From Bacteroidota bacterium (GTDB lineage: Bacteria > Bacteroidota > Bacteroidia > Flavobacteriales > Weeksellaceae), in assembly GCA_023460855.1 (NCBI GenBank), contig JAEWOS010000018.1:186001-250000 (forward strand): DNA of 64,000 nucleotides, written 5' to 3'. Shown in pieces: positions 25,098 to 34,198 of this stretch. The stretch's first letter is position 1. Each line of letters starts with the position of its first letter. Both the position numbers and the translations under genes were made by a program. The notes under the pieces were generated by a model that saw only the letters and a program-made list of their open reading frames with translations, ran no database searches and was not told the DNA's origin.

Positions 25098-26303
25098 TTA
25101 CGCATTCCGTTGAATAAGCGCCATATAAAATCCGTCATATCCTTCACTTGGATAAACATTTTTCTCTTTAATTAAATCGAAACCTGGATTATTTTTTAGA
25201 AATTCTTCCACCTGTTCGTTATTTTCGGAAGGTAAAATGGAACACGTTGCATAAATCATTTTCCCGCCTTTTTTCAGCATTCTCGAATAATCCTGCAGAA
25301 TCTGCTGCTGTTCGGTCCGGATTCTTTCAATGAATTCCGAATCGATTTTCCACTTGCTGTCCGGATTTCTTTTTAAAACACCAAGTCCTGAACACGGAGC
25401 ATCGATCAGTAACCGGTCCGCTTTTTCATGTAACCTTTTGATTACTTTATTATCGCTGATGAATCTCGTTTCTATATTATGTGCGCCGGCTCTTTTCGCG
25501 CGTCTTTTCAGTTCGGCGAGTTTCCATTCATAAATATCAAGAGCGATGATCTGACCTTTATTTTTCATGAGTGCTGCGAGATGAAGCGTTTTTCCGCCTG
25601 CACCGGCGCATGCATCAACAACGCGCATTCCTTCCTCTACATCGAGCATTTCGCCAATTTTTTGTGAACTCGCATCCTGAACTTCAAAAAGTCCGTCCTT
25701 AAAAGCCGAAGTCAGAAACACATTTTTCTTTTCCTCGAGCTGTACTGCATCCGGATAATTCCGCAGCGGGAAACTCTCGACCTGCTCTTCACGAAGTTCG
25801 GAAACCAAATCGTGCGGTGTGGTTTTCAGCGTGTTGGTGCGAAGTACAGTTGGTGCCTGTTCATTCAGCGCATTCATCTCTCTTTCCCATTTATTGCCGA
25901 GTTCCTGTTCCAGCCTTTCTGCAAGCCATTCCGGAACAGAATATTCAATTGCCTTGGAAGGAAAAGTGTTCTTCTCGAGTTTTTTCAGGATGTCCCCGGT
26001 TTTTATTCCGGCAAACTCATCGAATTTTTTGAATTTCGTTTGAGACCACAGTAAATAGGCGAGAATCAGTTTGTAAATATTGCCCGGCTTTACACCTTCG
26101 CCCATATAATATTCCAGGCGTTTTTTCCAGCGGATAATGTTATAGAAAATCTCTGAAACAGTAGCGCGATCGTGGCTTCCCCACTTTCGGTTGGCTTTCA
26201 GCAGGCGCTCAATTACTTTATCAGCGTATTTGTTTTTTTCGAAAAATGTTTCCTGCAAAGCATCGTGAATGCCGATCAGCAGATTCCGGTGTATAAGTTC
26301 CAT
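25098..26303 (-). CDS. RsmB-family 16S rRNA cytosine-C5 methyltransferase
   Basis: A 401-residue SAM-dependent RNA m5C methyltransferase of the NOL1/NOP2/Sun family, closest to RsmB. The SAM site is VVDACAGAGGKTLHLAA; the two catalytic cysteines lie in APCSGLGVLKRNPD (motif IV) and YATCSILPSENNEQV (motif VI). The N-terminal 150 residues are helical and may bind RNA, but a clear NusB domain is not visible. The exact target base is inferred from the family. A TATTTTTG -7 element lies 18 bases upstream of the ATG. Confidence 0.92.
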   Translation of the reverse strand: MELIHRNLLIGIHDALQETFFEKNKYADKVIERLLKANRKWGSHDRATVSEIFYNIIRWKKRLEYYMGEGVKPGNIYKLILAYLLWSQTKFKKFDEFAGIKTGDILKKLEKNTFPSKAIEYSVPEWLAERLEQELGNKWEREMNALNEQAPTVLRTNTLKTTPHDLVSELREEQVESFPLRNYPDAVQLEEKKNVFLTSAFKDGLFEVQDASSQKIGEMLDVEEGMRVVDACAGAGGKTLHLAALMKNKGQIIALDIYEWKLAELKRRAKRAGAHNIETRFISDNKVIKRLHEKADRLLIDAPCSGLGVLKRNPDSKWKIDSEFIERIRTEQQQILQDYSRMLKKGGKMIYATCSILPSENNEQVEEFLKNNPGFDLIKEKNVYPSEGYDGFYMALIQRNA

Positions 26304-26320
26304 GGAAAATATTTGAGGTG

Positions 26321-26328
26321 CAAAAATA
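26321..26328 (-). promoter_or_regulatory. -7 element for the rRNA methyltransferase gene (TATTTTTG)
   Basis: The minus strand reads TATTTTTG, 18 bases before the ATG at 26303. No -33 box of expected spacing is clear. Confidence 0.45.
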
Positions 26329-26415
26329 CGGTTTAAGTTTCAATAACTGTTTGCGGATGCCAACAGGGCAGAATTTCTAAAAATGAAGTATTTTAGCGGA
26401 ACTTAAACAATCAAT

Positions 26416-28188
26416 ATGACGTCCAAAGAAAAAGTTGCGCTGCTGAGAACAGCAATGGAAAAAGAAAACATTGATGCATTTATCGTATTTTCTGCAGATC
26501 CGCATATGAGCGAATATCTGCCGGAAGAATGGCTCGAAAGAGCATGGCTTTCCGGTTTTACAGGTTCTGCAGGATTTGTGGTGGTAACCAAAGACAAAGC
26601 AGCACTCTGGACCGACGGTCGTTATTTTGTACAGGCTCCGAAAGAACTGGAAGGCTCTGATTTCGAACTGATGAAAGACGGGGTTGAAGGAACACCAAAT
26701 TACATCAGCTGGCTGAAATCTGAAGTTAAGGAAGGCGGAACAGTTGCAGTGAACGCGCTCGCAACCTCAAACACGAACTGGACAGACCTGGAACAGAAAC
26801 TGGCTTCCAGAAATATAAAAGTAACTGACCGAGCCTTGCTGCAGGATATCTGGATGAACAGGCAGAGCGCAGAAAAATTAAATGAAATTTTTGTGCATCC
26901 TGTCGAACGTGCCGGTAAATCTGCTGCAGAAAAATTACAGGCAATTCGTGAAAAAATGAAAGAACAGGAAGCCGGTTTTCATGTCATCACGAGTCTGGAT
27001 GATGTTGCATGGACTTTAAATCTGAGAGGCAGCGATGTTGATTACAATCCGGTTTTTCTGGGTTTTATCACTATGACGCAGGATAATGCGAAATTGTATG
27101 TAGATGAAAGAAAACTGAATGATGAAGCCAAAAAACAGCTGCAGAATGCGAAAGTGGAAATCAGAGATTACAATGAATTCTATAACGATTTGGCTAAGGT
27201 TGAAAATTCTAAAATTCTCATCTCTCCAAACAGCAATCAACGGATTTTTTCAACTTTAAAGGAGAAAAATGAATTCCTGCTTGCTCCGGTTCCGGGAAAT
27301 CTGATGAAAGCACAGAAGAACGAAAGCGAACTGCAGGGTTTCCGTGCGGCGATGGAACGCGACGGTGTGGCAATGGTGAAATTTCTGTACTGGCTTGTTC
27401 ACAACGCAGCTGATGAAGGCAATACAGAATATACTGTTGGTAAAAAATTAAGAGAAATACGCGCAGAAGGTGATCATTTCGTGGGTGAAAGCTTCGGAAG
27501 TATTGTCGGATACGCAGGAAATGGCGCTATTGTACACTATTCAGCGAAAGAAGAGGACGCATTTGAAATAAAAAATGAAGGAAGTGTTCTGGTAGATTCC
27601 GGCGGACAATATCTCGACGGAACTACAGATATTACGAGAACCCTTGCTTTAGGAACGGTTTCCGATGAGTTTAAAAGGAATTCTACGCTTGTTTTGCAGG
27701 GAATGATCCGACTTTCGATGGTGAAATTTCCTAAAGGAACACGCGGTGTACAGCTTGATGCAGTTGCGAGAATGCCGCTATGGATGCAGGCAAAAGATTA
27801 CGCGCACGGAACCGGACACGGTGTAGGAAGTTTTATGAACGTTCACGAAGGTCCGCAAAATATCCGCAAAGACATGAATGCACAGGAACTTTTACCGGGA
27901 ATGGTTTGTTCCAACGAGCCCGGCTTTTATGTGGAAAACCAGTACGGAATCCGCCACGAAAACCTGTTTGCGGTAAAGGAAATTGAAACTTCCGATTTTG
28001 GCGTTTTCTATGAATTTGAGACGCTGACGATCTGTCCGTTCTTCACAGATTGTGTGGTGAAAGAGCTGCTTTTGCCGGCAGAAATTGAATGGCTCAACAA
28101 TTATCACGCATGGTGCCGCACCAAACTTGAGCATCTTCTGGAAGGTGAAATAAAAGAGTGGTTCCTGAAGCTTGTTGCTCCGATATAG
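26416..28188 (+). CDS. Xaa-Pro aminopeptidase, M24B (three-domain type)
   Basis: A 590-residue metallopeptidase that removes an N-terminal residue before proline. The C-terminal pita-bread domain has the five metal ligands: Asp in VDSGGQYLDG, Asp in TTDITRTL, His in HGTGHGVGSFMN, Glu in SNEPGFYVEN and Glu in YEFETLTIC. Two creatinase-like N-terminal domains give the long form, as in eukaryotic APP1-type enzymes, rather than the roughly 440-residue PepP. It has no signal peptide and is a single gene divergent from the rRNA methyltransferase. Confidence 0.94.
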   Translation: MTSKEKVALLRTAMEKENIDAFIVFSADPHMSEYLPEEWLERAWLSGFTGSAGFVVVTKDKAALWTDGRYFVQAPKELEGSDFELMKDGVEGTPNYISWLKSEVKEGGTVAVNALATSNTNWTDLEQKLASRNIKVTDRALLQDIWMNRQSAEKLNEIFVHPVERAGKSAAEKLQAIREKMKEQEAGFHVITSLDDVAWTLNLRGSDVDYNPVFLGFITMTQDNAKLYVDERKLNDEAKKQLQNAKVEIRDYNEFYNDLAKVENSKILISPNSNQRIFSTLKEKNEFLLAPVPGNLMKAQKNESELQGFRAAMERDGVAMVKFLYWLVHNAADEGNTEYTVGKKLREIRAEGDHFVGESFGSIVGYAGNGAIVHYSAKEEDAFEIKNEGSVLVDSGGQYLDGTTDITRTLALGTVSDEFKRNSTLVLQGMIRLSMVKFPKGTRGVQLDAVARMPLWMQAKDYAHGTGHGVGSFMNVHEGPQNIRKDMNAQELLPGMVCSNEPGFYVENQYGIRHENLFAVKEIETSDFGVFYEFETLTICPFFTDCVVKELLLPAEIEWLNNYHAWCRTKLEHLLEGEIKEWFLKLVAPI

Positions 28189-28229
28189 CTTTAGTGCACA
28201 TTTTCAGCATGTTTTCCGGCAAAATAGCG

Positions 28230-28237
28230 TACCTTTG
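28230..28237 (+). promoter_or_regulatory. -7 element for the DEAD-box helicase gene (TACCTTTG)
   Basis: TACCTTTG fits TAnnTTTG and lies 22 bases before the ATG at 28260. Confidence 0.55.
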
Positions 28238-28259
28238 CCGGAAATTTTTATATTACTGA

Positions 28260-29942
28260 ATGACATTATTCACCGAGTCCAATTTAAGTCCTGATATTCT
28301 CAAGGCAATTGGCGATTTGGGCTTTGAACAGCCTACGGAAATCCAAAAACAGACAATTCCCTTTATACTTTCGGATCACCGCGATTTGATCGCACTTGCG
28401 CAGACCGGTACAGGGAAAACAGCGGCTTTCTCGCTTCCTGTGCTGGATATGATTGACGACACCAGCCGAAAAATACAGCTGCTGGTACTGTGTCCTACCC
28501 GCGAACTTTGTTTGCAGATTACAAAGGACATCAAAGCATACTCAAAATACATGAACAATGTGAAAACCGTAGCAGTTTACGGCGGAAGCAGCATCATGGA
28601 TCAAATTCGTTCCCTGAAGGAAAAACCGCAGATTATTGTAGGAACTCCGGGACGTGTAATTGACCTGATTAACCGTAAAGCCCTGGATTTTTCAGAAATT
28701 CACTGGCTGGTACTGGATGAAGCAGACGAAATGCTTTCAATGGGCTTCAAAGATGACCTTGAAACCATTCTGAGTGAAACACCGGAGACGAAGCAGACTT
28801 TGCTTTTCTCTGCAACGATGAACAGGGAAGTGGAGCGTATTTCCAAAAATTATCTGGATAAGCCGCACCGCATTTCTGTAGGCAGCATCAATGAAGTTAA
28901 GAAAAACATCAAGCACGAATTTTACATGGTTGGTTACAGACAGAAAAAAGAAGCGCTGAAAAGGCTCATCGATGCAAACCCGAATCAGTATTCAATTATT
29001 TTCTGCCGTACCAGAATGGAAACGCAGGATATTGCAGATTTCCTGATGCAGAACGGTTATGCAGCAGACGCATTACACGGTGACCTTTCACAGGCGCAGC
29101 GTGATACTGTAATGAAAAAATTCAGGCTGAAAAATATCGATATTCTGGTTGCAACCGATGTTGCAGCAAGAGGCCTTGATGTTGATTCCCTTACGCACGT
29201 AATTCATTATTCGTTACCTGATGATCCGGAGGTTTTTGTACACCGGAGCGGACGAACAGGAAGAGCAGGAAAAGACGGTATTTCCATGAGTATCATTAAG
29301 CCGGACGAAACCCGGAAAATGAAACAGATCAAGTCGCAGACGAAAATCGATATCACTGAAAAACAGATTCCTACCGGCGATGAAATCATCAAAGCGCAGG
29401 TTGGCGGTGTTTTCGAAATGCTGTTTACAGAGCATGAAGATTTCTTCGATTTTGATGACAGCCTGATTCCGGATCTTTCCAATTTTTCAAAGGAAGAACT
29501 TGTACATCAGTTGCTGCAGTTCCAGTTGAAGGAAATGGCGGTTTATTATCGCGATAAAAAAGATATTACCGCGCAAAGCATGGCTAAGGAAGATGATTTG
29601 CCGAGAAGCCGCAGAGAAAGAAGACGCGACGACAGAGACCGTGATCGTGGCGATCGTGGTGATCGCGGTGACAGAGGCGGAAGACCGAGACGTAAAAAAG
29701 AAAATATGACGAGGTTTTTCTTCAATCTTGGTAAGAAAGATAACCTAAAGAAAATTGATATGCTGGATATTATCAACAAAGCGACGAGCAAAGCGAAAAA
29801 ACGTCCGGATATCGGAGATATTGAAATTCTCGAGAAATTTTCATTTTTTGAAGTGGACAAAAATTTCCAGGGCGATATCCTGAGAAATCTTTCTTCGATG
29901 AAATTCAAGGGCAAGGAAATGAGAGCGGAAGTAGCGAACTGA
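28260..29942 (+). CDS. DEAD-box RNA helicase with DbpA-like RNA-binding domain
   Basis: A 560-residue ATP-dependent RNA helicase (DeaD/CsdA group), acting on ribosome assembly or structured mRNA. All core motifs are present: Q motif EQPTEIQKQTIP, AQTGTGKTAAF, PTRELCLQI, VGTPGRVIDL, DEADEML, SATM, ATDVAARGLDVD and HRSGRTGRAGK. After about residue 445 comes an Arg/Asp/Gly stretch with tandem RGD units, then a C-terminal domain (TRFFFNLGKKDNLKK to MRAEVAN) like the DbpA RNA-binding domain. A second, shorter helicase lies at 35960-37213. Confidence 0.95.
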   Translation: MTLFTESNLSPDILKAIGDLGFEQPTEIQKQTIPFILSDHRDLIALAQTGTGKTAAFSLPVLDMIDDTSRKIQLLVLCPTRELCLQITKDIKAYSKYMNNVKTVAVYGGSSIMDQIRSLKEKPQIIVGTPGRVIDLINRKALDFSEIHWLVLDEADEMLSMGFKDDLETILSETPETKQTLLFSATMNREVERISKNYLDKPHRISVGSINEVKKNIKHEFYMVGYRQKKEALKRLIDANPNQYSIIFCRTRMETQDIADFLMQNGYAADALHGDLSQAQRDTVMKKFRLKNIDILVATDVAARGLDVDSLTHVIHYSLPDDPEVFVHRSGRTGRAGKDGISMSIIKPDETRKMKQIKSQTKIDITEKQIPTGDEIIKAQVGGVFEMLFTEHEDFFDFDDSLIPDLSNFSKEELVHQLLQFQLKEMAVYYRDKKDITAQSMAKEDDLPRSRRERRRDDRDRDRGDRGDRGDRGGRPRRKKENMTRFFFNLGKKDNLKKIDMLDIINKATSKAKKRPDIGDIEILEKFSFFEVDKNFQGDILRNLSSMKFKGKEMRAEVAN

Positions 29943-29965
29943 TTTACTTAAGCCAAACAATTCTA

Positions 29966-30003
29966 AAACACCTGCAGATTTTTTCTTCAGGTGTTTAATT
30001 TTT
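29966..30003 (+). terminator. terminator after the DEAD-box helicase gene
   Basis: Nine-base stem AAACACCTG/CAGGTGTTT with a 13-base T-rich loop and a following AATTTTT. Confidence 0.82.
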
Positions 30004-30642
30004 GAAATATTCAGTTAATATCGACTTAACATTAAATTCATTTTGCGTCTATTTTCCATTTTGAATAAACATGACTGAAAACATATTCTATTTGATGGAG
30101 GTTGCTTAGTTTTGCACGCAGATTTTAATAGGTGATCATTTTCAGAATATAGGAAAGAAGTATTTTTTGTTAACCCATTATTAATCTAATGTAAACGTAT
30201 TATCCTCAGACACTCACAGAATCTGACACAGAATGAACCGCTACAGACTTTCACTGACGCTTCCGCTGAATACTGATAAAGTGGAGAAAGGAACCTTTTT
30301 CGCGAATACTTTCGAAGAAGTTTTTTTCGGTCCAGAATTTCCGACTTTCAAATGTAACAGGCTGTTTGCCGGTTTTGGATATGTGGTTGAAAATAACATC
30401 AATACCAACAGCGGTTAACTGTGGCAGCGCGAATTTATGAGCACTTCGATGAGAAAATCTGCATTTCGTTTATTTCGGGATAAATTTTCAGTTTCGACCG
30501 CTTGGAAAGTGGTTCTCACAATGTTATTCCGTTTGTCAATTAACAATGTTAATAAAATTTAATATTGGAGTACATTTGTACACATTTAATATGCGGATAT
30601 TTGCACCTTCAAAAAAATCATAATCCTTAAGAAATCATTAAC
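30004..30642. other. gene-poor stretch before the phosphate operon
   Basis: No convincing gene. It holds a possible -7 element TAGTTTTG at 30107-30114, a weak plus-strand ORF of 61 codons at 30233-30418 that resembles nothing I know, and a -7-like TACATTTG at 30571-30578 near the DUF47 gene. It may be a remnant gene or a long regulatory leader. Confidence 0.4.
30571..30578 (+). promoter_or_regulatory. -7 element for the DUF47-PiT operon (TACATTTG)
   Basis: TACATTTG fits TAnnTTTG, 64 bases before the ATG at 30643. No -33 box is clear. No Pho-box-like repeat was recognised. Confidence 0.42.
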
Positions 30643-31281
30643 ATGGGTTTAGGCAGTATTTTCAGCTTTTTTCAGCCAAAAGACAAAGTGTTCTTTGTTT
30701 TGTTCGAACAGATGACGAGTAAACTCGTCGCGATGGCCGACGAATTTCACAACGGCGTGCAGGAATTTGACATGAATGACGACTCATTTCACAAGCGCAT
30801 CAGCGATTATGAACATCAGATGGATGAACTCACGCATCAGGTTTTCATGGAACTCGGGAAGAATTTCATTACTCCTTTTGACCGGGAAGATATTCACGCG
30901 CTGGCTGCAAGCCTGGATGATATTGCCGATTATATTTTCGCTTCATCGAAGAATATCTTCATGTACAAAGCTCCAAAACTAAAGGAATACAGCGACCTTA
31001 CCCTTTTGATTCAGAAGCAGTGTATCGAAATTCACAAAGCAGTAACCCATCTGAAAGGCTTTAAACACATGGAAGAAGTGAAGGAAAGCTGCATTAAAAT
31101 CAACAGTATTGAAAATATTGCTGACGATATACTTACCAATTCACTGGTAAAACTTTTTGAGGAAAATGATGCTGTAGCACTCATCAAAGCAAAATCAGTA
31201 CTGGATTATCTGGAAGAGGTAACCGACAAAGCAGAAGACGTGGCGAATACCATTGAGAGCATCATGGTAAAATATGCATAA
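30643..31281 (+). CDS. DUF47 / PhoU-like protein paired with PiT transporter
   Basis: A 212-residue all-helical protein of the DUF47 family (TIGR00153-like), distant relatives of PhoU that are found with PiT phosphate permeases and are thought to regulate them. Visible are the helix pairs typical of PhoU folds, FITPFDREDIHALAASLDDIADY (conserved FxxPxDReDI block, here near 84-105) and a late VLDYLEEVTDKAEDVANTIE. It is 29 bases upstream of the transporter gene on the same strand. Confidence 0.92.
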   Translation: MGLGSIFSFFQPKDKVFFVLFEQMTSKLVAMADEFHNGVQEFDMNDDSFHKRISDYEHQMDELTHQVFMELGKNFITPFDREDIHALAASLDDIADYIFASSKNIFMYKAPKLKEYSDLTLLIQKQCIEIHKAVTHLKGFKHMEEVKESCIKINSIENIADDILTNSLVKLFEENDAVALIKAKSVLDYLEEVTDKAEDVANTIESIMVKYA

Positions 31282-31310
31282 TTAATTCTTTCACATAAAT
31301 TTCTTATTGG

Positions 31311-33074
31311 ATGGAATTTCCTGTTTTATTGCTGGTAATCATTGCGCTGGCTTTTATTTTCGACTATATCAACGGTTTCCACGATGCTGCGAACTCCATC
31401 GCGACCATCGTTTCCACAAAAGTTCTTACCCCGCTTCAGGCGGTAATCTGGGCTGCATTTTTTAATTTTATTGCATTCCTGATATTCAAAGATCACTCGG
31501 TAGCAAACACCATTGCCAAAACCGTATTCAAAGAATATATCACACTGCACGTGATTCTGGCAGGACTTATCGCCGCAATTACGTGGAACCTGCTAACCTG
31601 GTGGTACGGAATTCCGTCCTCATCTTCACATACATTGATCGGCGGTTTTGCCGGCTCTGCCATTACGCATGCATTCATTACTGCATACAACAACGGTTAT
31701 GATTTGCCTGCTCTTGCGAATATTGTTGACAGTGGTAAAGTTTGGCAAATCGTCGCTTTTATTTTTCTTGCACCGCTCGTCGGAATGCTTATTTCGATGA
31801 TATTCACCTTCATCACAATACACCGGAATATCTGGGTGAAAACAGGTTGGCTTGTAGTTGCTTGTATCGGAATCTGGTTCGGTTTCAAAAAATTTGAACA
31901 GAACAAAATCGCGGATAATGTTTCCAAGTACATGAAGGTGGATAAATATCAGCGTGAAATTGACAAACTGACTCTCGAAATTGAGAAACTTGAAGAACAC
32001 ACTGATTCTGCAGCAAAAGGTGAAATCGCCAAAAGGCAGGAAAAAATTGCTGATCAGCAGGAGAAACTCAATCTCGCCAAAAGCAACGCAGACAAGCTGA
32101 AACCAATCGCTATTCAGTTTGAAGACCGCGGAGAAGAAGCTGTAGTGGGAGAGATGATCAATGCGGTGGATTACGATCCGATCTGGCATTCTAGAGTGGG
32201 AGACAAACTCGGCGTTTTCATGGAAATGGAGAAAAGACTTGGACGTACCGAAATTGAACCTGCATACACACCGACTTATCTTAAGGAAAAAGCCTTTTTC
32301 GAGAATGAAATAAAACCGATGACCGCAAGAATGCCTGTGGAAGGTTTTGACAAAGTGTCCACCGAGATTTTTGCTAAAATCAAAGAAAATAATTTCGATA
32401 TCGGTGATAAATCCCTGCAACAAATGCAGAAGGAAATTGCGGTGGATGTAAAAAGCGATCTGAGCAAAGAACTTAATAAAGCAGACAACAAAATCCTGCG
32501 CCTGTCTTTGATGGGAATTATGGTGCTGTTTATACTCGCATTTTTCTACAATCATTTCCGCAGAGATAAAAGCGCTGTTAAAACTGCGAATACTCTGAAG
32601 CAGCTTCAGCTGGTTTCTTCGGCAGCTTTTTCAATCGGTCATGGTGGTAACGATGCACAAAAAGTAATGGGTATTATTGCTGCCGCGCTTGTAAGTGCAG
32701 GTCAGATTACCGACATCAAACAAATGCCGGACTGGGTTCCGCTTTCCTGTTATATCGCAATCGCACTCGGAACTTTGAGTGGCGGATGGAAAATCATCAA
32801 AACGATGGGTACCAAAATTACCAAAGTAACTCCGCTTGAAGGAGTATGTGCTGAAACTGCAGGTGCAACCACGTTATTTGTAACAGAACAGATGGGGATT
32901 CCGGTTTCTACTACGCATACCATTACCGGTTCTATTATTGGTGTGGGTGCAACAAAAAGACTTTCCGCAGTTCGCTGGGGAGTTACAATAAACCTACTTT
33001 GGGCGTGGATTCTTACGATTCCGATCAGTGCTTTCATTGCAGGACTGGTTTACATGGTGGTACGTTATATTTAA
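31311..33074 (+). CDS. inorganic phosphate transporter, PiT family
   Basis: A 587-residue permease for phosphate, usually as a metal-phosphate/proton symport. The two inverted signature repeats are NGFHDAANSIATIVSTK near 22-38 and GHGGNDAQKVMGIIAAA near 443-459. Both halves have several membrane segments. Between them lies a hydrophilic stretch of about 200 residues (roughly 208-410) with a heptad-like Lys/Glu helix (KLTLEIEKLEEH, IAKRQEKIADQQEKL), much larger than in the roughly 330-500 residue forms. This insert may contact the DUF47 partner encoded just upstream. Confidence 0.93.
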   Translation: MEFPVLLLVIIALAFIFDYINGFHDAANSIATIVSTKVLTPLQAVIWAAFFNFIAFLIFKDHSVANTIAKTVFKEYITLHVILAGLIAAITWNLLTWWYGIPSSSSHTLIGGFAGSAITHAFITAYNNGYDLPALANIVDSGKVWQIVAFIFLAPLVGMLISMIFTFITIHRNIWVKTGWLVVACIGIWFGFKKFEQNKIADNVSKYMKVDKYQREIDKLTLEIEKLEEHTDSAAKGEIAKRQEKIADQQEKLNLAKSNADKLKPIAIQFEDRGEEAVVGEMINAVDYDPIWHSRVGDKLGVFMEMEKRLGRTEIEPAYTPTYLKEKAFFENEIKPMTARMPVEGFDKVSTEIFAKIKENNFDIGDKSLQQMQKEIAVDVKSDLSKELNKADNKILRLSLMGIMVLFILAFFYNHFRRDKSAVKTANTLKQLQLVSSAAFSIGHGGNDAQKVMGIIAAALVSAGQITDIKQMPDWVPLSCYIAIALGTLSGGWKIIKTMGTKITKVTPLEGVCAETAGATTLFVTEQMGIPVSTTHTITGSIIGVGATKRLSAVRWGVTINLLWAWILTIPISAFIAGLVYMVVRYI

Positions 33075-33096
33075 TAAATCCCTATAAAAAATATCA

Positions 33097-33126
33097 AAGG
33101 CTTCCATTTTCGGAGGCCTTTTTTTA
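33097..33126 (+). terminator. terminator after the phosphate transporter gene
   Basis: Nine-base stem AAGGCTTCC/GGAGGCCTT (one G-T pair) followed by seven T. Confidence 0.87.
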
Positions 33127-33182
33127 TTGGAATTGATGGCGAAAAATGCGCTTGAACAGGGAATTTTTCCTTTTGAAAAACT

Positions 33183-33190
33183 TATTTTTG
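33183..33190 (+). promoter_or_regulatory. -7 element of the polyprenyl synthase operon (TATTTTTG)
   Basis: TATTTTTG lies 16 bases before the ATG at 33207; no -33 element of usual spacing is evident. Confidence 0.5.
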
Positions 33191-33206
33191 CAAATAAACC
33201 CGTTTT

Positions 33207-34178
33207 ATGGAATTTTTAGATCAGTATCAGGAAATAGTCGCAAATGCCATCGAAAAATATCGGTTTAAGGACAAACCGGTCGAACTATACGAGCCGATGA
33301 ACCACATCATTTCCAACGCGGGAAAAAGGCTTCGTCCGATTATGGTGCTGATGTCCTGTGATCTGTTTGGCGGAGATATTCAGAAGGCGGTAAAACCTTC
33401 CTTGGCAATCGAATTTTTTCACAATTTTACGCTGATTCACGATGACATTATGGATGAAGCACCGCTCAGAAGAAACGTTCCGACCATTCATACAGTTTAC
33501 GGTCTGAATACAGGAATTCTTTCCGGCGACGGACTGCTTTTGAAGGCGTATAAATTTTTTGAGGATCTCGAACCGGCACTTTTCAAAGCCTGCATCCGTG
33601 TTTTTACGCATACCGGTCTTCTGCTTTGCGAAGGACAGCAGTATGATATTAATTTCGAGACACAGCACAATGTTACGTACGAAGAATATATCCGGATGAT
33701 CACGTACAAAACCGGAGTTCTGAGCGCTTCTTCATTTGAAATCGGTGCGCTGATCGCAGGTGCTAAATCACGTGATGCCATCAATATTTTTAATTTCGGA
33801 AAGCACATCGGAATTGCATTCCAGATTATGGATGATTATCTCGACGTTTTCGGCAATCAGGAAGATTTCGGTAAGAAGCATGCAGGCGATATTTACGAAA
33901 ACAAAAAAACAGTGCTTTATCTTACTGCGCGCGAACATGCGACGGATGAAGAGAGGAAGGAACTGGATTTCTGGTATTCCAAAAAAACTGACAATGTCGA
34001 TAAAATATATGGCGTTGAAAAGATTTTCCGCCGAACAAAAGTAGATGAGAAAACGCTTCGCCTGGTGGAAAAACACAATGAAATTGCGCAGGATTATCTT
34101 TCAAAAATTGACATTCCGGATGAAAAGAAAAAGCCGTTCATGGAACTGGCCAATTATCTGCTCAGAAGAAACTCGTAA
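33207..34178 (+). CDS. polyprenyl diphosphate synthase
   Basis: A 323-residue trans-prenyltransferase that extends an allylic diphosphate with isopentenyl diphosphate, giving quinone side chains or other long prenyl chains. The two aspartate-rich motifs are DDIMD at 79-83 with the nearby Arg-Arg, and DDYLD at 209-213; GKRLRPIMVLMS (39-50) is the IPP-binding site. Chain length cannot be told from sequence. It heads an operon with GSCFA and TatD genes (20 and 29 base gaps). Confidence 0.93.
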   Translation: MEFLDQYQEIVANAIEKYRFKDKPVELYEPMNHIISNAGKRLRPIMVLMSCDLFGGDIQKAVKPSLAIEFFHNFTLIHDDIMDEAPLRRNVPTIHTVYGLNTGILSGDGLLLKAYKFFEDLEPALFKACIRVFTHTGLLLCEGQQYDINFETQHNVTYEEYIRMITYKTGVLSASSFEIGALIAGAKSRDAINIFNFGKHIGIAFQIMDDYLDVFGNQEDFGKKHAGDIYENKKTVLYLTAREHATDEERKELDFWYSKKTDNVDKIYGVEKIFRRTKVDEKTLRLVEKHNEIAQDYLSKIDIPDEKKKPFMELANYLLRRNS

Positions 34179-34198
34179 AACCTTTTCACAACTGCCTT

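Noticed and set aside
30233..30418. Plus-strand 61-codon ORF in the gene-poor interval
   Set aside because: Short, no motif or signal peptide, no clear promoter at the right distance; noted under the intergenic feature but not called as a gene.
31626..32555. Minus-strand ORF of 309 codons inside the PiT transporter gene
   Set aside because: Antisense shadow of a clear transporter; composition is His/Phe-rich without motifs.
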